Origin: Bradyrhizobium sp. AZCC 2262
GTDB taxonomy: Bacteria; Pseudomonadota; Alphaproteobacteria; Rhizobiales; Xanthobacteraceae
Assembly (NCBI RefSeq): GCF_036924535.1
Contig: NZ_JAZHRT010000001.1
Location: 806,001 to 870,000, forward strand
Direction: 5' to 3'
Length of the DNA stretch: 64,000 nucleotides
Shown: positions 9,787-18,490 of the stretch, in pieces
Numbering within the stretch: position 1 is the stretch's first letter
How the letters are laid out: the number at the start of each line of letters is the position of its first letter
Made by a program: the position numbers and the translations under genes
The notes under the pieces: model-generated
Told to the model about the DNA's origin: nothing
Seen by the model: only the letters and a program-made list of their open reading frames with translations
Database searches by the model: none

Positions 9787-10635
9787 ATGGCCAACTTAGT
9801 TTCGATCGACTGGAGCATTGAGGAGTTTCGACGCTTGATTTCCGAGCAACCGAAATCCAGCGAGGCCGGATCTTCTATCGAGAAGACAGTCGATGTTCTG
9901 AACAGTGGACTCGCCTCAACCTCCGAAACCATCGATCGGGCGCCACCCATCGAAAATGCAAGTTCGCGTGAAGCCGAGGCCGTGAGCGAAAGATTGGGCC
10001 CAAGTCAGGTCTTCACACAGAAAAAGGACAGATCGGTCGATTTGACGGTGGCCGACGTGATGGCATTGACGGCTTCCCAAGTAGCAGGCAGCGACAAGCC
10101 GATAGCATCACCAGAAGCTGATCGCGTCCGCGACATTGCACTTGATATCCTCAATCCTGAAGTTGCCCAGCTATCCAATATGTTGGATCGGGCATCGAAT
10201 GCGAAGAACGCAGCTACGTCCGAAGTCAAGACCGCCACGCCAGTTCCTGGAACCGAGGACAAAGGGACCGCTTCGGCAGCGCCTCTCAAATCCGACGTAC
10301 AAGAAGCTGCTGAAGTGCCTCCGCCGAGGATCGCACCATCGGTTTTCGCTGAAGCACGCAAAGTGGAGCTAAGATCGCCGCTGCAAGAGCTAAGATCGCC
10401 GCTGCAAAAAGCCATCGTTGAGCCTGACATCCATACAAGCAGGGCTGACCGCGAACGTGCCATAGCACTCCGTTGGGTCCTGCGGGATATTAACGGCAAT
10501 CGTTTGAATTGGTGGCCGCCGCGCGAAGAAGACCTGAAAATTCTGATCGAGTTTGATCTCGTCGAAATGAAGAACGGCTTGCCTCAGCTGACGGTCGCTG
10601 GACTAGGCGCTATCGAATTGGCGCGCCGGTCTTAA
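9787..10635 (+). CDS. Orphan protein with repeats and a C-terminal domain shared with 59606-59812
   Basis: A 282-residue protein of unknown function. I chose the ATG at 9787 because the frame before it has no coding character. The N-terminal part holds two degenerate repeats (around residues 35-60 and 117-145, each with an LN element followed by DRA and NA). A Pro/Ala/Lys-rich linker and an exact seven-residue tandem repeat (ELRSPLQ twice) follow. The last 60 residues form a compact domain beginning AIALRWVLRDI and ending LPQLTVAGLGAIEL. Almost the whole protein at 59606-59812 aligns with this last domain. Confidence 0.65.
   Translation: MANLVSIDWSIEEFRRLISEQPKSSEAGSSIEKTVDVLNSGLASTSETIDRAPPIENASSREAEAVSERLGPSQVFTQKKDRSVDLTVADVMALTASQVAGSDKPIASPEADRVRDIALDILNPEVAQLSNMLDRASNAKNAATSEVKTATPVPGTEDKGTASAAPLKSDVQEAAEVPPPRIAPSVFAEARKVELRSPLQELRSPLQKAIVEPDIHTSRADRERAIALRWVLRDINGNRLNWWPPREEDLKILIEFDLVEMKNGLPQLTVAGLGAIELARRS
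10366..10407 (+). repeat. Two exact 21-base tandem repeats inside a coding region
   Basis: The 21-base unit at 10366-10386 is repeated without change at 10387-10407. It encodes ELRSPLQ twice in frame, so copy number could change without disrupting the gene. Confidence 0.9.
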
Positions 10636-10859
10636 ATCAGGCAGATAAGGCGCCAACAATAATCCAACTTTCTTGGCGGCGGCCAAGAGAAGCAGAAGCC
10701 GCTGCTGCATAAGACGTGTGAACGTCAGCTCGCGATTCACAATGCTAACGGATTGGCAAGATGGCCGGGCGCTCAATCGATGATGCACATCGGCGAATTG
10801 GCAGAGGGTTCCGGAATGATTCGATGCCGGCCACGCGGGCGTAGGAACTGGGCCGAAAT

Positions 10860-11063
10860 TTAACCGAGGTCGTGATCACCCAAGCACATGACGTACCAGC
10901 CTGGAGAAAATGGAATGTACGGCCTCGAGCGATGGTTGTCGTTGGCAGCTTCCAAGGGATAAGGACTCAATGGCAAGTGTGCTAAAAAGTCAGCTTCAGG
11001 CAGGCACGCATCCGCCGTTTGCAGGGCATCTTTTGATTGGTCAACCATACCCTCGCTCATCAC
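10860..11063 (-). CDS. Possible small protein
   Basis: A 67-residue frame whose ATG follows a GGAG six bases upstream. The translation is not strongly biased, but the AANDN segment and the aromatic C-terminus (PGWYVM) recall small orphan proteins of this lineage. There is no other evidence for function. The rest of the 590-base gap (10636-11228) shows nothing else supportable. Confidence 0.35.
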   Translation of the reverse strand: MMSEGMVDQSKDALQTADACLPEADFLAHLPLSPYPLEAANDNHRSRPYIPFSPGWYVMCLGDHDLG

Positions 11064-11228
11064 ACTCTCCGAGCAGACAAGCCCCGTTCTTCCCCCAGAT
11101 ACCTTCGTTCAGTTTGTCGCCCAAGTCAAATTATAAGCGATCTCTACCGGCTCGTCTTTCGATCAAGATCCCTTCGAGTAGCAGCGAGCTCGCGGGACTG
11201 CACACCGGTTGTGCTCCATCCGGAAGCC

Positions 11229-11834
11229 CTAAGGAAACCCCGCAGGCTTGAAGGGCTGATCAAGACCAACCCGACGAAGAAACTGCTCCATTCCGTCATC
11301 GAAATCGGGGAACGTAAGCAGCATCCGCCGTAGCTGATCCGCGTTTCGACCGATCCTGAATTCTTCCAGCGACTGTTTCATTTCGACGACGATGGCGGGT
11401 TCGGTTGCGACGCTGGTCATGACAAGGCCAAGGATATCGCGTTGACACGATTCGGCCGTTACCGACACCGCCTCCAGAGCTTCGTAAGAAATGCGAAACG
11501 TGAAATCAGGATCGCTGGCGGCCCACTGGAAATGAGCTTCAAAGGCGTCTTCGTGCGTAATTTTAAAGCCGGCTCGTCGCGCCGATGCACCTAATTCGTC
11601 AAATGATCCTCTTTGGCTGAACAGCCGAAAATACCGCATTTGCTTTGCGGCCGCTTCGGCGCGCTCCTGGAGCTTCGGTGAATTCAGCCAGCCAAGGACG
11701 CGGGTCCTGGCATGAAGAGAGACAATTTCCTCTATCGTCGGCGAAAGGCCTCGCACGTGCTTGGCAGCGGCTTGCGCGCGCTCCCGCAATTTCGATGAGT
11801 TTAGCGAACGAAGCATGCGCATCACCGGGGCCAA
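11229..11834 (-). CDS. Hypothetical protein with internal helical duplication
   Basis: A 201-residue protein of unknown function. Two copies of a helix motif occur near the N-terminus: LNSSKLRERAQAAAK at about residues 11-25 and LNSPKLQERAEAAAK at about 50-64. The second half (about residues 75-201) looks like a separate globular domain with alternating helices and a hydrophobic core (FRISYEALEAVSV, ILGLVMTSVA). No signal peptide is seen. It is alone on its strand and I do not recognise the family. Confidence 0.6.
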   Translation of the reverse strand: MAPVMRMLRSLNSSKLRERAQAAAKHVRGLSPTIEEIVSLHARTRVLGWLNSPKLQERAEAAAKQMRYFRLFSQRGSFDELGASARRAGFKITHEDAFEAHFQWAASDPDFTFRISYEALEAVSVTAESCQRDILGLVMTSVATEPAIVVEMKQSLEEFRIGRNADQLRRMLLTFPDFDDGMEQFLRRVGLDQPFKPAGFP

Positions 11835-12036
11835 GGGAACAATTTCTCCAGCCTTCGAACAACGAACCGTGCAAGTGTGGCGTGAAAACGGCAGATTTTT
11901 TGAGATAACGTGGCAAAGAAAAGCCCGCCAAACCGGAGACTTTCCCTTCGGAACGAATCTGAACCTTTATGCCTGTTAAGCGACATATGTTGATCGGCGG
12001 ATCGTTTGCGACGTCCACTACTTGTTGGAGTTCCAA

Positions 12037-12297
12037 ATGTATCAAGTTCAGCAACGAATTGCAGTGTTGACCAAATCAAGGGCCAAGCTCCTCGCGGAGT
12101 TGCGCGAATTGGACCTACTGCGGGAGCAGGTCAGGAAATGGGACCTCGGTGCCTGCGCTGGCGAGTTTCACCAGTTGCCCTCAAAGAATTCCCAAAATTG
12201 TGCTGATCTTGGTCCGGCCGGTTTTGAGTTCTCGGAAGAGGCTGTGGCGCGTCTGGACGAGAATTCAGACATTCCATTGTTGTCGAACCGGGACTAG
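12037..12297 (+). CDS. Small coiled-coil protein
   Basis: An 86-residue protein whose first 40 residues form a clear coiled coil (repeating Leu, Val and Ile with Lys, Glu and Arg between). The second half is acidic. The ATG at 12037 is preferred over the TTG at 12022. It is divergent from the gene at 11229-11834. Function unknown. Confidence 0.5.
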   Translation: MYQVQQRIAVLTKSRAKLLAELRELDLLREQVRKWDLGACAGEFHQLPSKNSQNCADLGPAGFEFSEEAVARLDENSDIPLLSNRD

Positions 12298-12454
12298 GAA
12301 GGCGGTCCTTCGAGCACTTCAACCCAATCGATCAAGGATGTCCGCTCATTTGTTGCACGGCTGAGAGTGCAGGTGCTCTTCCACGTTAAAGTCAAATTGG
12401 CAACAAAGTAATGAATCTTGAGTTCTGGGTTTAGATCCAGGAAGGCCGGTTATC

Positions 12455-12856
12455 TCAGGAGGGGCGATGCTTGGCCGACCATAATCGCTGAGCAGTCCGC
12501 ATGATCATGATGCCGACTGCGCCGCCTGCCATTTTCTCCAGCGCATCGACCAACGTGCCGTGGCGGTCCGGCGTCATGGTCTGCAAAATCTCCAGAAACA
12601 CCGCGGCGCCGAACACGATGCCGAAAACAAGGATCGGGCGTCGTGGATAGGCGAAGCTGAAGAGGGCACCGAGCAAAGCAAACGCGATGACGTGCTCAAA
12701 ATGAGCATAGGTTCGCATCGCCGGGCGCATCAAGAACGGCGAGAGCTTGAAATAGATGCCATAGACGAAGTCGACATGCGTCAGCGTGGCATAGGCGATC
12801 GTGATGACCGCTAGCCATGCCGCAGCCCTGGCAAGCTGGGAAATATGCCTGTTCAT
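12455..12856 (-). CDS. VanZ-like membrane protein
   Basis: A 133-residue inner-membrane protein with about four hydrophobic segments. It has the features of the VanZ-like family: a conserved HFEHVIAFALLG helix in the middle, and a later FLEILQTMTPDRHGTLVDAL element with the typical E-x-x-Q and D residues. Family members are often of unknown role, although the founder affects teicoplanin resistance in enterococci. No resistance genes are near, so no specific role is inferred. Confidence 0.8.
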   Translation of the reverse strand: MNRHISQLARAAAWLAVITIAYATLTHVDFVYGIYFKLSPFLMRPAMRTYAHFEHVIAFALLGALFSFAYPRRPILVFGIVFGAAVFLEILQTMTPDRHGTLVDALEKMAGGAVGIMIMRTAQRLWSAKHRPS

Positions 12857-13085
12857 CTTGTTGTTTTACACCGGCCCAAAACTTCTCCGAGGCGATAGTA
12901 TCCTTAACCTTACCGCCCGACGGAGGGGGCTCCCAGCCGGCACCTGCGGTGCCGGCATCCGTGTGAAATTGGTGGAAGTCAGCACCTCCTGCACCTCCCT
13001 TGATATCGGCCCCGCGTGCGACGATGATTTCCGCCTGTGAAAATCCGTCCCGGCAGCTCTGGCTGGGCTTTGAAAGGGGTCCTTC

Positions 13086-14243
13086 ATGAGTGCCGAAATC
13101 ACACCCTATCGCATTTCGGTCGGCGACGACGTGCTCCACGATCTCAAATCACGGCTGCGCAACACGCGCTGGCCGGAAGCCGAGCTGGTCGAGGACTGGA
13201 GCCAGGGCGCGCCACTGAAATGGATCAAGGACATCTGTCGCTATTGGGCGGAAGAATATGATTGGCGCGGGCGCGAGGCGCGGCTCAATCGCTTTGCGCA
13301 GTTCACCACCGAAATCGACGGGCTCGACATTCATTTCCTGCACGTCCGTTCGCCGCACGCAGACGCGATGCCGCTGGTCATCACGCATGGCTGGCCGGGG
13401 TCGGTGGTCGAGTTTCACAAGGTGATCGAGCCTTTGACCGATCCGACCGCGCACGGCGGCAATGCCGCCGACGCGTTTCACGTCGTTTGTCCGTCGCTGC
13501 CGGGCTTTGGCTTCTCTGCGAAGCCGAAGACAACCGGCTGGGGCGTCGATCGTATTGCATCGGGCTGGGCGGTACTGATGGATCGGCTTGGATATGGGCG
13601 ATACGGCGCGCAAGGCGGCGATTGGGGATCGGCGATCACCACCGCGATTGGGGCACAGGATTTGGCGCATTGTGCCGGCATTCACATCACGCTCGCGATG
13701 TCGGCGCGGCCTAATGTCCAGGGACAGCCGACGCCGGAGGAAGCACAGGCGCTGAAGGGAATTGAATATTACGCCGAGTGGGATTCCGGTTATTCCAAGC
13801 AGCAATCGACCCGGCCGCAGACGCTTGGTTACGCCTTGACGGATTCGCCGAGCGGGCAGGCGGCGTGGATCCTGGAAAAGTTCTGGGCCTGGACTGACTG
13901 CGATGGACACCCCGAGAACATCCTCGGCCGCGACGAGTTGCTCGACAATGTCATGCTCTATTGGGTGACCGCCACCGCCGCTTCATCGGCGCGCTTGTAC
14001 TGGGAAAGCTTTGGGCCCAAGCGCCGCACGCCTCACAAGGTTGCGGTGCCGACCGGTGTTGCCGTTTTCCCCAAGGAGATTGTCTCGCCGGTGCGAAAGT
14101 GGATGGAAGCGAACTATACGAATATCCAGCACTGGAGTGAAATGCCGAAGGGCGGTCACTTCGCGGCATTCGAACAGCCGGACTTGTTCGCGCGGGAGGT
14201 GCGGAACTATTTCAGGACGCTGCGGAAGCCGTCCGTTTCCTGA
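13086..14243 (+). CDS. Epoxide hydrolase-like alpha/beta hydrolase
   Basis: A 385-residue alpha/beta-hydrolase with the N-terminal epoxide hydrolase (EHN) domain in about residues 1-110. Expected active-site parts are visible: the oxyanion loop HGWPGS at about residue 101, the nucleophile elbow GGDWGS at about 178 (Asp as nucleophile, as in epoxide hydrolases rather than Ser esterases), and a late GGHFAAFEQPD element supplying the catalytic His. It would open epoxides to diols in the cytoplasm. It begins the catabolic block and may act on intermediates of neighbouring pathways, but no substrate can be read from the sequence. Confidence 0.87.
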   Translation: MSAEITPYRISVGDDVLHDLKSRLRNTRWPEAELVEDWSQGAPLKWIKDICRYWAEEYDWRGREARLNRFAQFTTEIDGLDIHFLHVRSPHADAMPLVITHGWPGSVVEFHKVIEPLTDPTAHGGNAADAFHVVCPSLPGFGFSAKPKTTGWGVDRIASGWAVLMDRLGYGRYGAQGGDWGSAITTAIGAQDLAHCAGIHITLAMSARPNVQGQPTPEEAQALKGIEYYAEWDSGYSKQQSTRPQTLGYALTDSPSGQAAWILEKFWAWTDCDGHPENILGRDELLDNVMLYWVTATAASSARLYWESFGPKRRTPHKVAVPTGVAVFPKEIVSPVRKWMEANYTNIQHWSEMPKGGHFAAFEQPDLFAREVRNYFRTLRKPSVS

Positions 14244-14259
14244 TCGATTGCGCCGCCGT

Positions 14260-15201
14260 TCAGAGATACCAGGCGAGCACGGCCTTGAGCAGGGCGTTTT
14301 CGATCACCGGAAGAACGACGATCTGGTTCATGCCGGCCGCGCGGGCGAGCTGCGCCGCGATCGATTCATCGACCTTCAGATGTTCGTTGATGGCCGGCAT
14401 GCCCGTCGCCCAGGCGCCGCCGATACTGCCTTCGCCCTTGCGGATCGTCTTTGACGCATAAAGCGAGGCCAGGTCGGCATTCTTGCTGCAATCGCCGGCC
14501 TGAAACACCAGTTCCGCTCGCGCCGGGTTCGGCACCCAGATCTCAAAGCGTCTCGCGATCGGCGTTGCCTGCGCGGACAGGAACGTCATGACCCAGGTTT
14601 GATCCGGCGGCGTGGTGTAGGGAATACCGACGCCGCAATTGATCCCGATTTCGCTCGCTTCCTCCCAGCGCAGAAAACTCCTGGCGTTGTGCAAATCCTT
14701 GATGATGAGCGGCATACCGGCTTTCCAAGCGCGGCCGGGAAGGCCAAAGCCGCGCGGGAATTTGGTGTGCCGCGAATTGAATTCGAACATGTCGGCGGTG
14801 CCGTAATAGCCATCGACCAGGCCCATCTCGTGAGACTTCTCGGGATCGTTGTGCCAGAGCTCGATGGCGCCGACGTGCTTTTCGTCGTCGCCGCAGAACA
14901 GCACCATCACAGCCATCAGGAACTCGCCGGCAAAAACCGGCAGCGCGACGCCGCAGGTCAATCCTGCTTCGATCGCCTCGTCCGTGCGCTTGAAGTAGGA
15001 GTTTGCGAATTCGGTGAGAATAACGGGATGCCCCGCGGCCCAGGCCTTGCCGGGCAGGCCTTCATCATAGGCGAACAGCACGTTTTCGCTGACGGCCTTG
15101 AACTCCGAATACTCGTCGCTGCAAAGACAGCCGCCGAACTCCAGGCGGGTGCGGGTGCGGTCGGGCACCCATAATTCAACCACGCGTATGAATGTCTTCA
15201 T
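14260..15201 (-). CDS. Protein of three GAF-like repeats
   Basis: A 313-residue soluble protein made of three related segments, each opening with a strand of the type VELWVPD / IELWHND / FEIWVPN (about residues 8, 113 and 220). Each then carries a glycine-rich G-x-G-x-A/G-W element (LPGKAW, LPGRAW, IGGAW) and a segment ending CGV or a similar hydrophobic strand. This matches GAF-type ligand-binding folds; the third copy is shorter. No output domain (kinase, cyclase, HTH) is attached, so it may sense a small molecule for a partner or be an enzyme of unknown type. It is convergent with the epoxide hydrolase. Confidence 0.7.
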   Translation of the reverse strand: MKTFIRVVELWVPDRTRTRLEFGGCLCSDEYSEFKAVSENVLFAYDEGLPGKAWAAGHPVILTEFANSYFKRTDEAIEAGLTCGVALPVFAGEFLMAVMVLFCGDDEKHVGAIELWHNDPEKSHEMGLVDGYYGTADMFEFNSRHTKFPRGFGLPGRAWKAGMPLIIKDLHNARSFLRWEEASEIGINCGVGIPYTTPPDQTWVMTFLSAQATPIARRFEIWVPNPARAELVFQAGDCSKNADLASLYASKTIRKGEGSIGGAWATGMPAINEHLKVDESIAAQLARAAGMNQIVVLPVIENALLKAVLAWYL

Positions 15202-15322
15202 CGGGACGCACCTGTCGCTACGCCGATATCAGCATCGGCGATTTAGCGACGGGATGTGCGAACAAATTACAGGCAGGCTCCGCCCAAAGATCGTGCGGAG
15301 CTCCAGCGTCCTCTGCAGCGGC

Positions 15323-16117
15323 TCAATTTCGATAAGACGGGTCGGTGCGGTCGAGCTTGCGGAGCAGGGCCGGCCAGGCAAGGTTGCCGTTACGGGTGCT
15401 GCGGCCGGGTTTCGGCTGCATCCGCTCATAGGTGTCTTCGAGGATGTTCTGCGGCGGATAGATCAGCTTGGTGTTGCAGGACAGCGCCATGATCTGGACC
15501 TGGCAGGCACGTTCGAGACGGAACAGCACATTGAAGGCTGCCGGCACGGTCCGGCCGACGACGAGCAGGCCGTGGTTGCGCAGGATCATGGCTTCATGGT
15601 CGCCGAGGTCTCTCACCAGCCGCTCGCGCTCGTCGACATTATCGGCAATGCCTTCGAAATCGTGATAAGCGATGTGGAGAAACCGCATCGAGGTCTGCGC
15701 CAGCGGCAGCAAGCCGCATTCCATGGCCGAGACGGCCATGCCGGCCGGCGTGTGCGTATGCGCCACACAATCCATGTCGTGCTTGGCCATGTGGATGGCG
15801 CTGTGAATCACGAAGCCGGCGACGTTGACGTCATATTCCGACGCATTGAACAGCGTGTTGCCATCGACATCGATCTTGATCAGGCTGGAAGCGTCGATCT
15901 CCTCGTAGAGCATCCCGTAAGGGTTGATCAGGAACTGGTCGGTTGTCCCCGGCACGCGGCAGGAGATGTGGTTGGCCACCATCTCGGTCATTCCGTACAT
16001 CGCGGTGAGCCGGTAGCAGGCGGCGAGGTCGACCCGCGCCTGCCATTCCTCCGCGCTCACCCGTTCGCGAACCGATTTTACGACCTTGACGGCGGGCGAG
16101 CTGACGGGAGGGTTCAT
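15323..16117 (-). CDS. Class II aldolase/adducin family protein
   Basis: A 264-residue cytoplasmic enzyme of the fuculose-1-phosphate aldolase/adducin family, which uses a divalent metal to make or break C-C bonds, or decarboxylates. The metal-binding histidines are visible as HTHTPAG (about residues 120-126) and RNHGLLVVG (about 180-188), and the N-terminal NHISCRVPG element is typical. Substrate unknown; many Bradyrhizobium paralogues exist. It is on the same strand as the GAF-repeat gene, about 120 bases upstream of it. Confidence 0.85.
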   Translation of the reverse strand: MNPPVSSPAVKVVKSVRERVSAEEWQARVDLAACYRLTAMYGMTEMVANHISCRVPGTTDQFLINPYGMLYEEIDASSLIKIDVDGNTLFNASEYDVNVAGFVIHSAIHMAKHDMDCVAHTHTPAGMAVSAMECGLLPLAQTSMRFLHIAYHDFEGIADNVDERERLVRDLGDHEAMILRNHGLLVVGRTVPAAFNVLFRLERACQVQIMALSCNTKLIYPPQNILEDTYERMQPKPGRSTRNGNLAWPALLRKLDRTDPSYRN

Positions 16118-16280
16118 GGCGTTTCTCCACAGTTGAATTATTGGGCCGGGCGGGGGCCGGATCGTTGGCGATCAGAATAGCTGCAAATTTCGCTGCGCCG
16201 CAAGGCGAGGACTGCAGGCGATATTGCAGATCTGGCGGCTGAAATTCGAATGCGCTATGGCAGCAGGCGAGGTGAGTGCC

Positions 16281-17291
16281 ATGACCGAGGAACGCTACCG
16301 ACTGATCGGCTCGACCGCGTCGCCTTACGCCATCAAGCTGCGCGCGCTGTTGCGCTACCGGAGGATTCCCTTCGATTGGGTCATCATGACCAAGGCGCTG
16401 CGCAAGGCGACTGAACATTTGCGGCCCAACCTGATTCCAGTGCTGCAGTATCCCGACGGGGCCTACCGCGGCGAGACCACGATGCTGGCTTACGATCTGG
16501 AGAGCCGCCACAAGGAACGCTCCGTGATTCCCGACGACAAGTCGGTCGCGTTCATCTGCGATCTCCTGGAAGACCTCGCCGACGAATGGGCCGTGAAGCC
16601 ACTGTTTCTCTATCGCTGGTGGGATCCGGAAGACCAGGCCTATGTCTCGCGCTGGGCCGGCGAGGAGTGGTCGGTCTCGGAGGCCGAAACCGGCAGCGGG
16701 GAGGAAATCGAGCAGTTCCGGCAGCGGCAGATTTCGCGCATGGTCATTCTCGGCGCGGCGGCGGAGAACAAGCCGCTGCTGGAAGAGAGCTACTTGCGGA
16801 TGCTTGCGGCGTACGAGCCGCATGTCGGCATGACCAACTATCTGTTCGGCAGCCGGCCGTCGCTCGCCGATTTCGCCTGGTTCGGCCAGCTCAGCGAGAT
16901 GGCGACCGACCCGACGCCGATGCGAATCATGCGTGTGAAGGCGCCGTTCACGGATCACTGGGTGCGGCGGCTGGATGATGCGTCGGGAGTGGAAGGGGAG
17001 TGGTATCCGCGCGAACGGGCGCTTGGCGGTATGGTCGAGGCGCTATTGAGAATTGCCGGCGAACTCTATCTGCCGTTCCTGGTCGCCAACGCCGAAGCCT
17101 TCGCTAAAGGCCTTGAGCGGCTGGAGATGAGTGTTTGGGGCCTGCCTTATGCGCTTGCGCCATTCAAATATCAGGTGAAGTGCCTGCAGCAGCTTCGCGA
17201 CAAGCTTTCAGCACTCGACGCGGAGAGCAGGGTAGCGTTGCGGCCGGTGCTCGAGCGCACCGGGTGCTGGCAGCATTTGACTGCCGTCTAG
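16281..17291 (+). CDS. Glutathione S-transferase-like protein
   Basis: A 336-residue protein with an N-terminal thioredoxin-like GST domain (SPYAIKLRALLRYRRIPF at about residues 11-28, with Ser-Pro-Tyr at the usual active-site position, and NLIPVLQYPDG, with the cis-Pro). A longer than usual helical C-terminal region follows. Members conjugate or isomerise electrophiles with glutathione. The start at 16281 is chosen because the 19 codons before it do not resemble the domain. It is divergent from the aldolase and convergent with the isomerase-like gene. Confidence 0.78.
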   Translation: MTEERYRLIGSTASPYAIKLRALLRYRRIPFDWVIMTKALRKATEHLRPNLIPVLQYPDGAYRGETTMLAYDLESRHKERSVIPDDKSVAFICDLLEDLADEWAVKPLFLYRWWDPEDQAYVSRWAGEEWSVSEAETGSGEEIEQFRQRQISRMVILGAAAENKPLLEESYLRMLAAYEPHVGMTNYLFGSRPSLADFAWFGQLSEMATDPTPMRIMRVKAPFTDHWVRRLDDASGVEGEWYPRERALGGMVEALLRIAGELYLPFLVANAEAFAKGLERLEMSVWGLPYALAPFKYQVKCLQQLRDKLSALDAESRVALRPVLERTGCWQHLTAV

Positions 17292-17314
17292 GCGCTCGGT
17301 CCTTTGGAAAATCC

Positions 17315-17944
17315 TCACGCGCGGTAATGGCTGCCCAGCGCCGTCGCGATCGATTCCGGATTCCTGATGCGCTCGATCAGCATGTCGATGCGATCGCCGC
17401 CCCAGAACAATTCGCCGTTGAAGACCATGGTCGGAACGCCGAACACACCGAGCGCTTCCGCTTCGTCAATGATGCGGTCGTGCTCGGCCCGCGCCGGGCC
17501 GTGGACGTAGGCCTCGAACGTATCGGCCGAGCCGCCGATCGACGCGACCACGCCCGAAATATCCGACAGCTCGTCGATTTCGAGATCATGACTCCAGAAG
17601 CGGCGGAATACCGTGTCGTGATAGGGCCGGAACAGGCCATGGCGCTGCGCGAAAAGCATGCCGGCGCTGGAGTAGAAGGCGTCATAGATGCGCCGCGGCC
17701 CCTTCATCGTGAGGCCTTGCGCGTTGGCATGGCGGCGCGCATCCATGTAGGAGTAGCGCACCTTGCGCCAGAAATGCGGCGTACGCTCCTCTACCGTGCC
17801 CATGAATTCGGGAATGCGCAGCGTATACGGCAGCCATTCGAGTGCGACGCCGTGCGCGTCCTCAAGTTCGAACAGCCGCTTGTTGGCGACGAACGCATAG
17901 GGGCTCTTGTAATCGGTGTAGATTCGTACGCGTGCTCTATCCAT
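17315..17944 (-). CDS. DsbA-family, 2-hydroxychromene-2-carboxylate isomerase-like protein
   Basis: A 209-residue thioredoxin-fold protein related to 2-hydroxychromene-2-carboxylate isomerase and kappa-class GST. It has SPYA in place of the CxxC redox pair (about residues 14-17) and the cis-proline element GVFGVPTMVF near residue 170. The fold usually binds glutathione and isomerises or conjugates aromatic ring-cleavage products. I chose the ATG at 17944: the 63 codons before it have no family resemblance. Two exact 19-base direct repeats lie 63-100 bases upstream of the start. Confidence 0.82.
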   Translation of the reverse strand: MDRARVRIYTDYKSPYAFVANKRLFELEDAHGVALEWLPYTLRIPEFMGTVEERTPHFWRKVRYSYMDARRHANAQGLTMKGPRRIYDAFYSSAGMLFAQRHGLFRPYHDTVFRRFWSHDLEIDELSDISGVVASIGGSADTFEAYVHGPARAEHDRIIDEAEALGVFGVPTMVFNGELFWGGDRIDMLIERIRNPESIATALGSHYRA

Positions 17945-18006
17945 GGCGTGTCCCTGTTCGTTCGGATCAGTATCCCCGATCCGAACAGAGCATGGAACCA
18001 TGCAGC

Positions 18007-18044
18007 GCGGTTCTGATATTCCAAAGCGGTTCTGATATTCCAAA
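18007..18044. repeat. Two exact 19-base tandem repeats upstream of the isomerase-like gene
   Basis: The 19-base unit GCGGTTCTGATATTCCAAA occurs at 18007-18025 and again at 18026-18044. It lies in the region where the promoter of the minus-strand gene at 17315-17944 should be. Nineteen bases is close to two helical turns, so paired binding of a regulator is possible. Confidence 0.75.
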
Positions 18045-18490
18045 AACGAATGGGCCCCGGTGCATGAAAGCATCGCGGGGCCCGACATCTTCGTTATAGA
18101 CGAAGGATTTCTGGTAGACACCAGTTTGGTCACAGGATCCGGCAGCGCGTGGCCTTTGCGCTCCAGTCCAGCTGATATGTTCGAATTGTCGAAAGGTGCA
18201 ATGAGGCTGGCAGCTGCTTATGACCTCGACCGCACCTGGACCTTGCGATGAGCAAGGTCACCAGTCTGATCCGGTGGCGTCATGCTCCTCCTCAAGAGTT
18301 GGCCGACGGACTTTCGTCCGCACCCGCTGCGTGTCGTCTCGATCATGTAACCGGGGCGCCAATGCCTGCGAAGCGAGGAGCCGAATGCTCCGTGACTTCA
18401 TCAGGTGCAGTCTCGAAATGCTGCGGCAGATATGGCCGGGTGTCAAGCTATCTAAAACGCATTCATTCACCGGTTCCCGGGAACAAAGTG
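18045..18490. other. Intergenic stretch without a supportable gene
   Basis: About 450 bases upstream of the isomerase-like gene and downstream of the monooxygenase. No convincing gene was seen on either strand. Confidence 0.4.

Noticed and set aside
10603..10788. 61-codon minus-strand frame with a Leu-rich stretch
   Set aside because: It overlaps the end of the gene at 9787-10635 and lacks a start signal; the Leu run comes from a CAG-rich stretch.
15098..16180. 360-codon open frame on the plus strand
   Set aside because: It covers the class II aldolase gene in antisense; His/Val/Asp-rich and without motifs.
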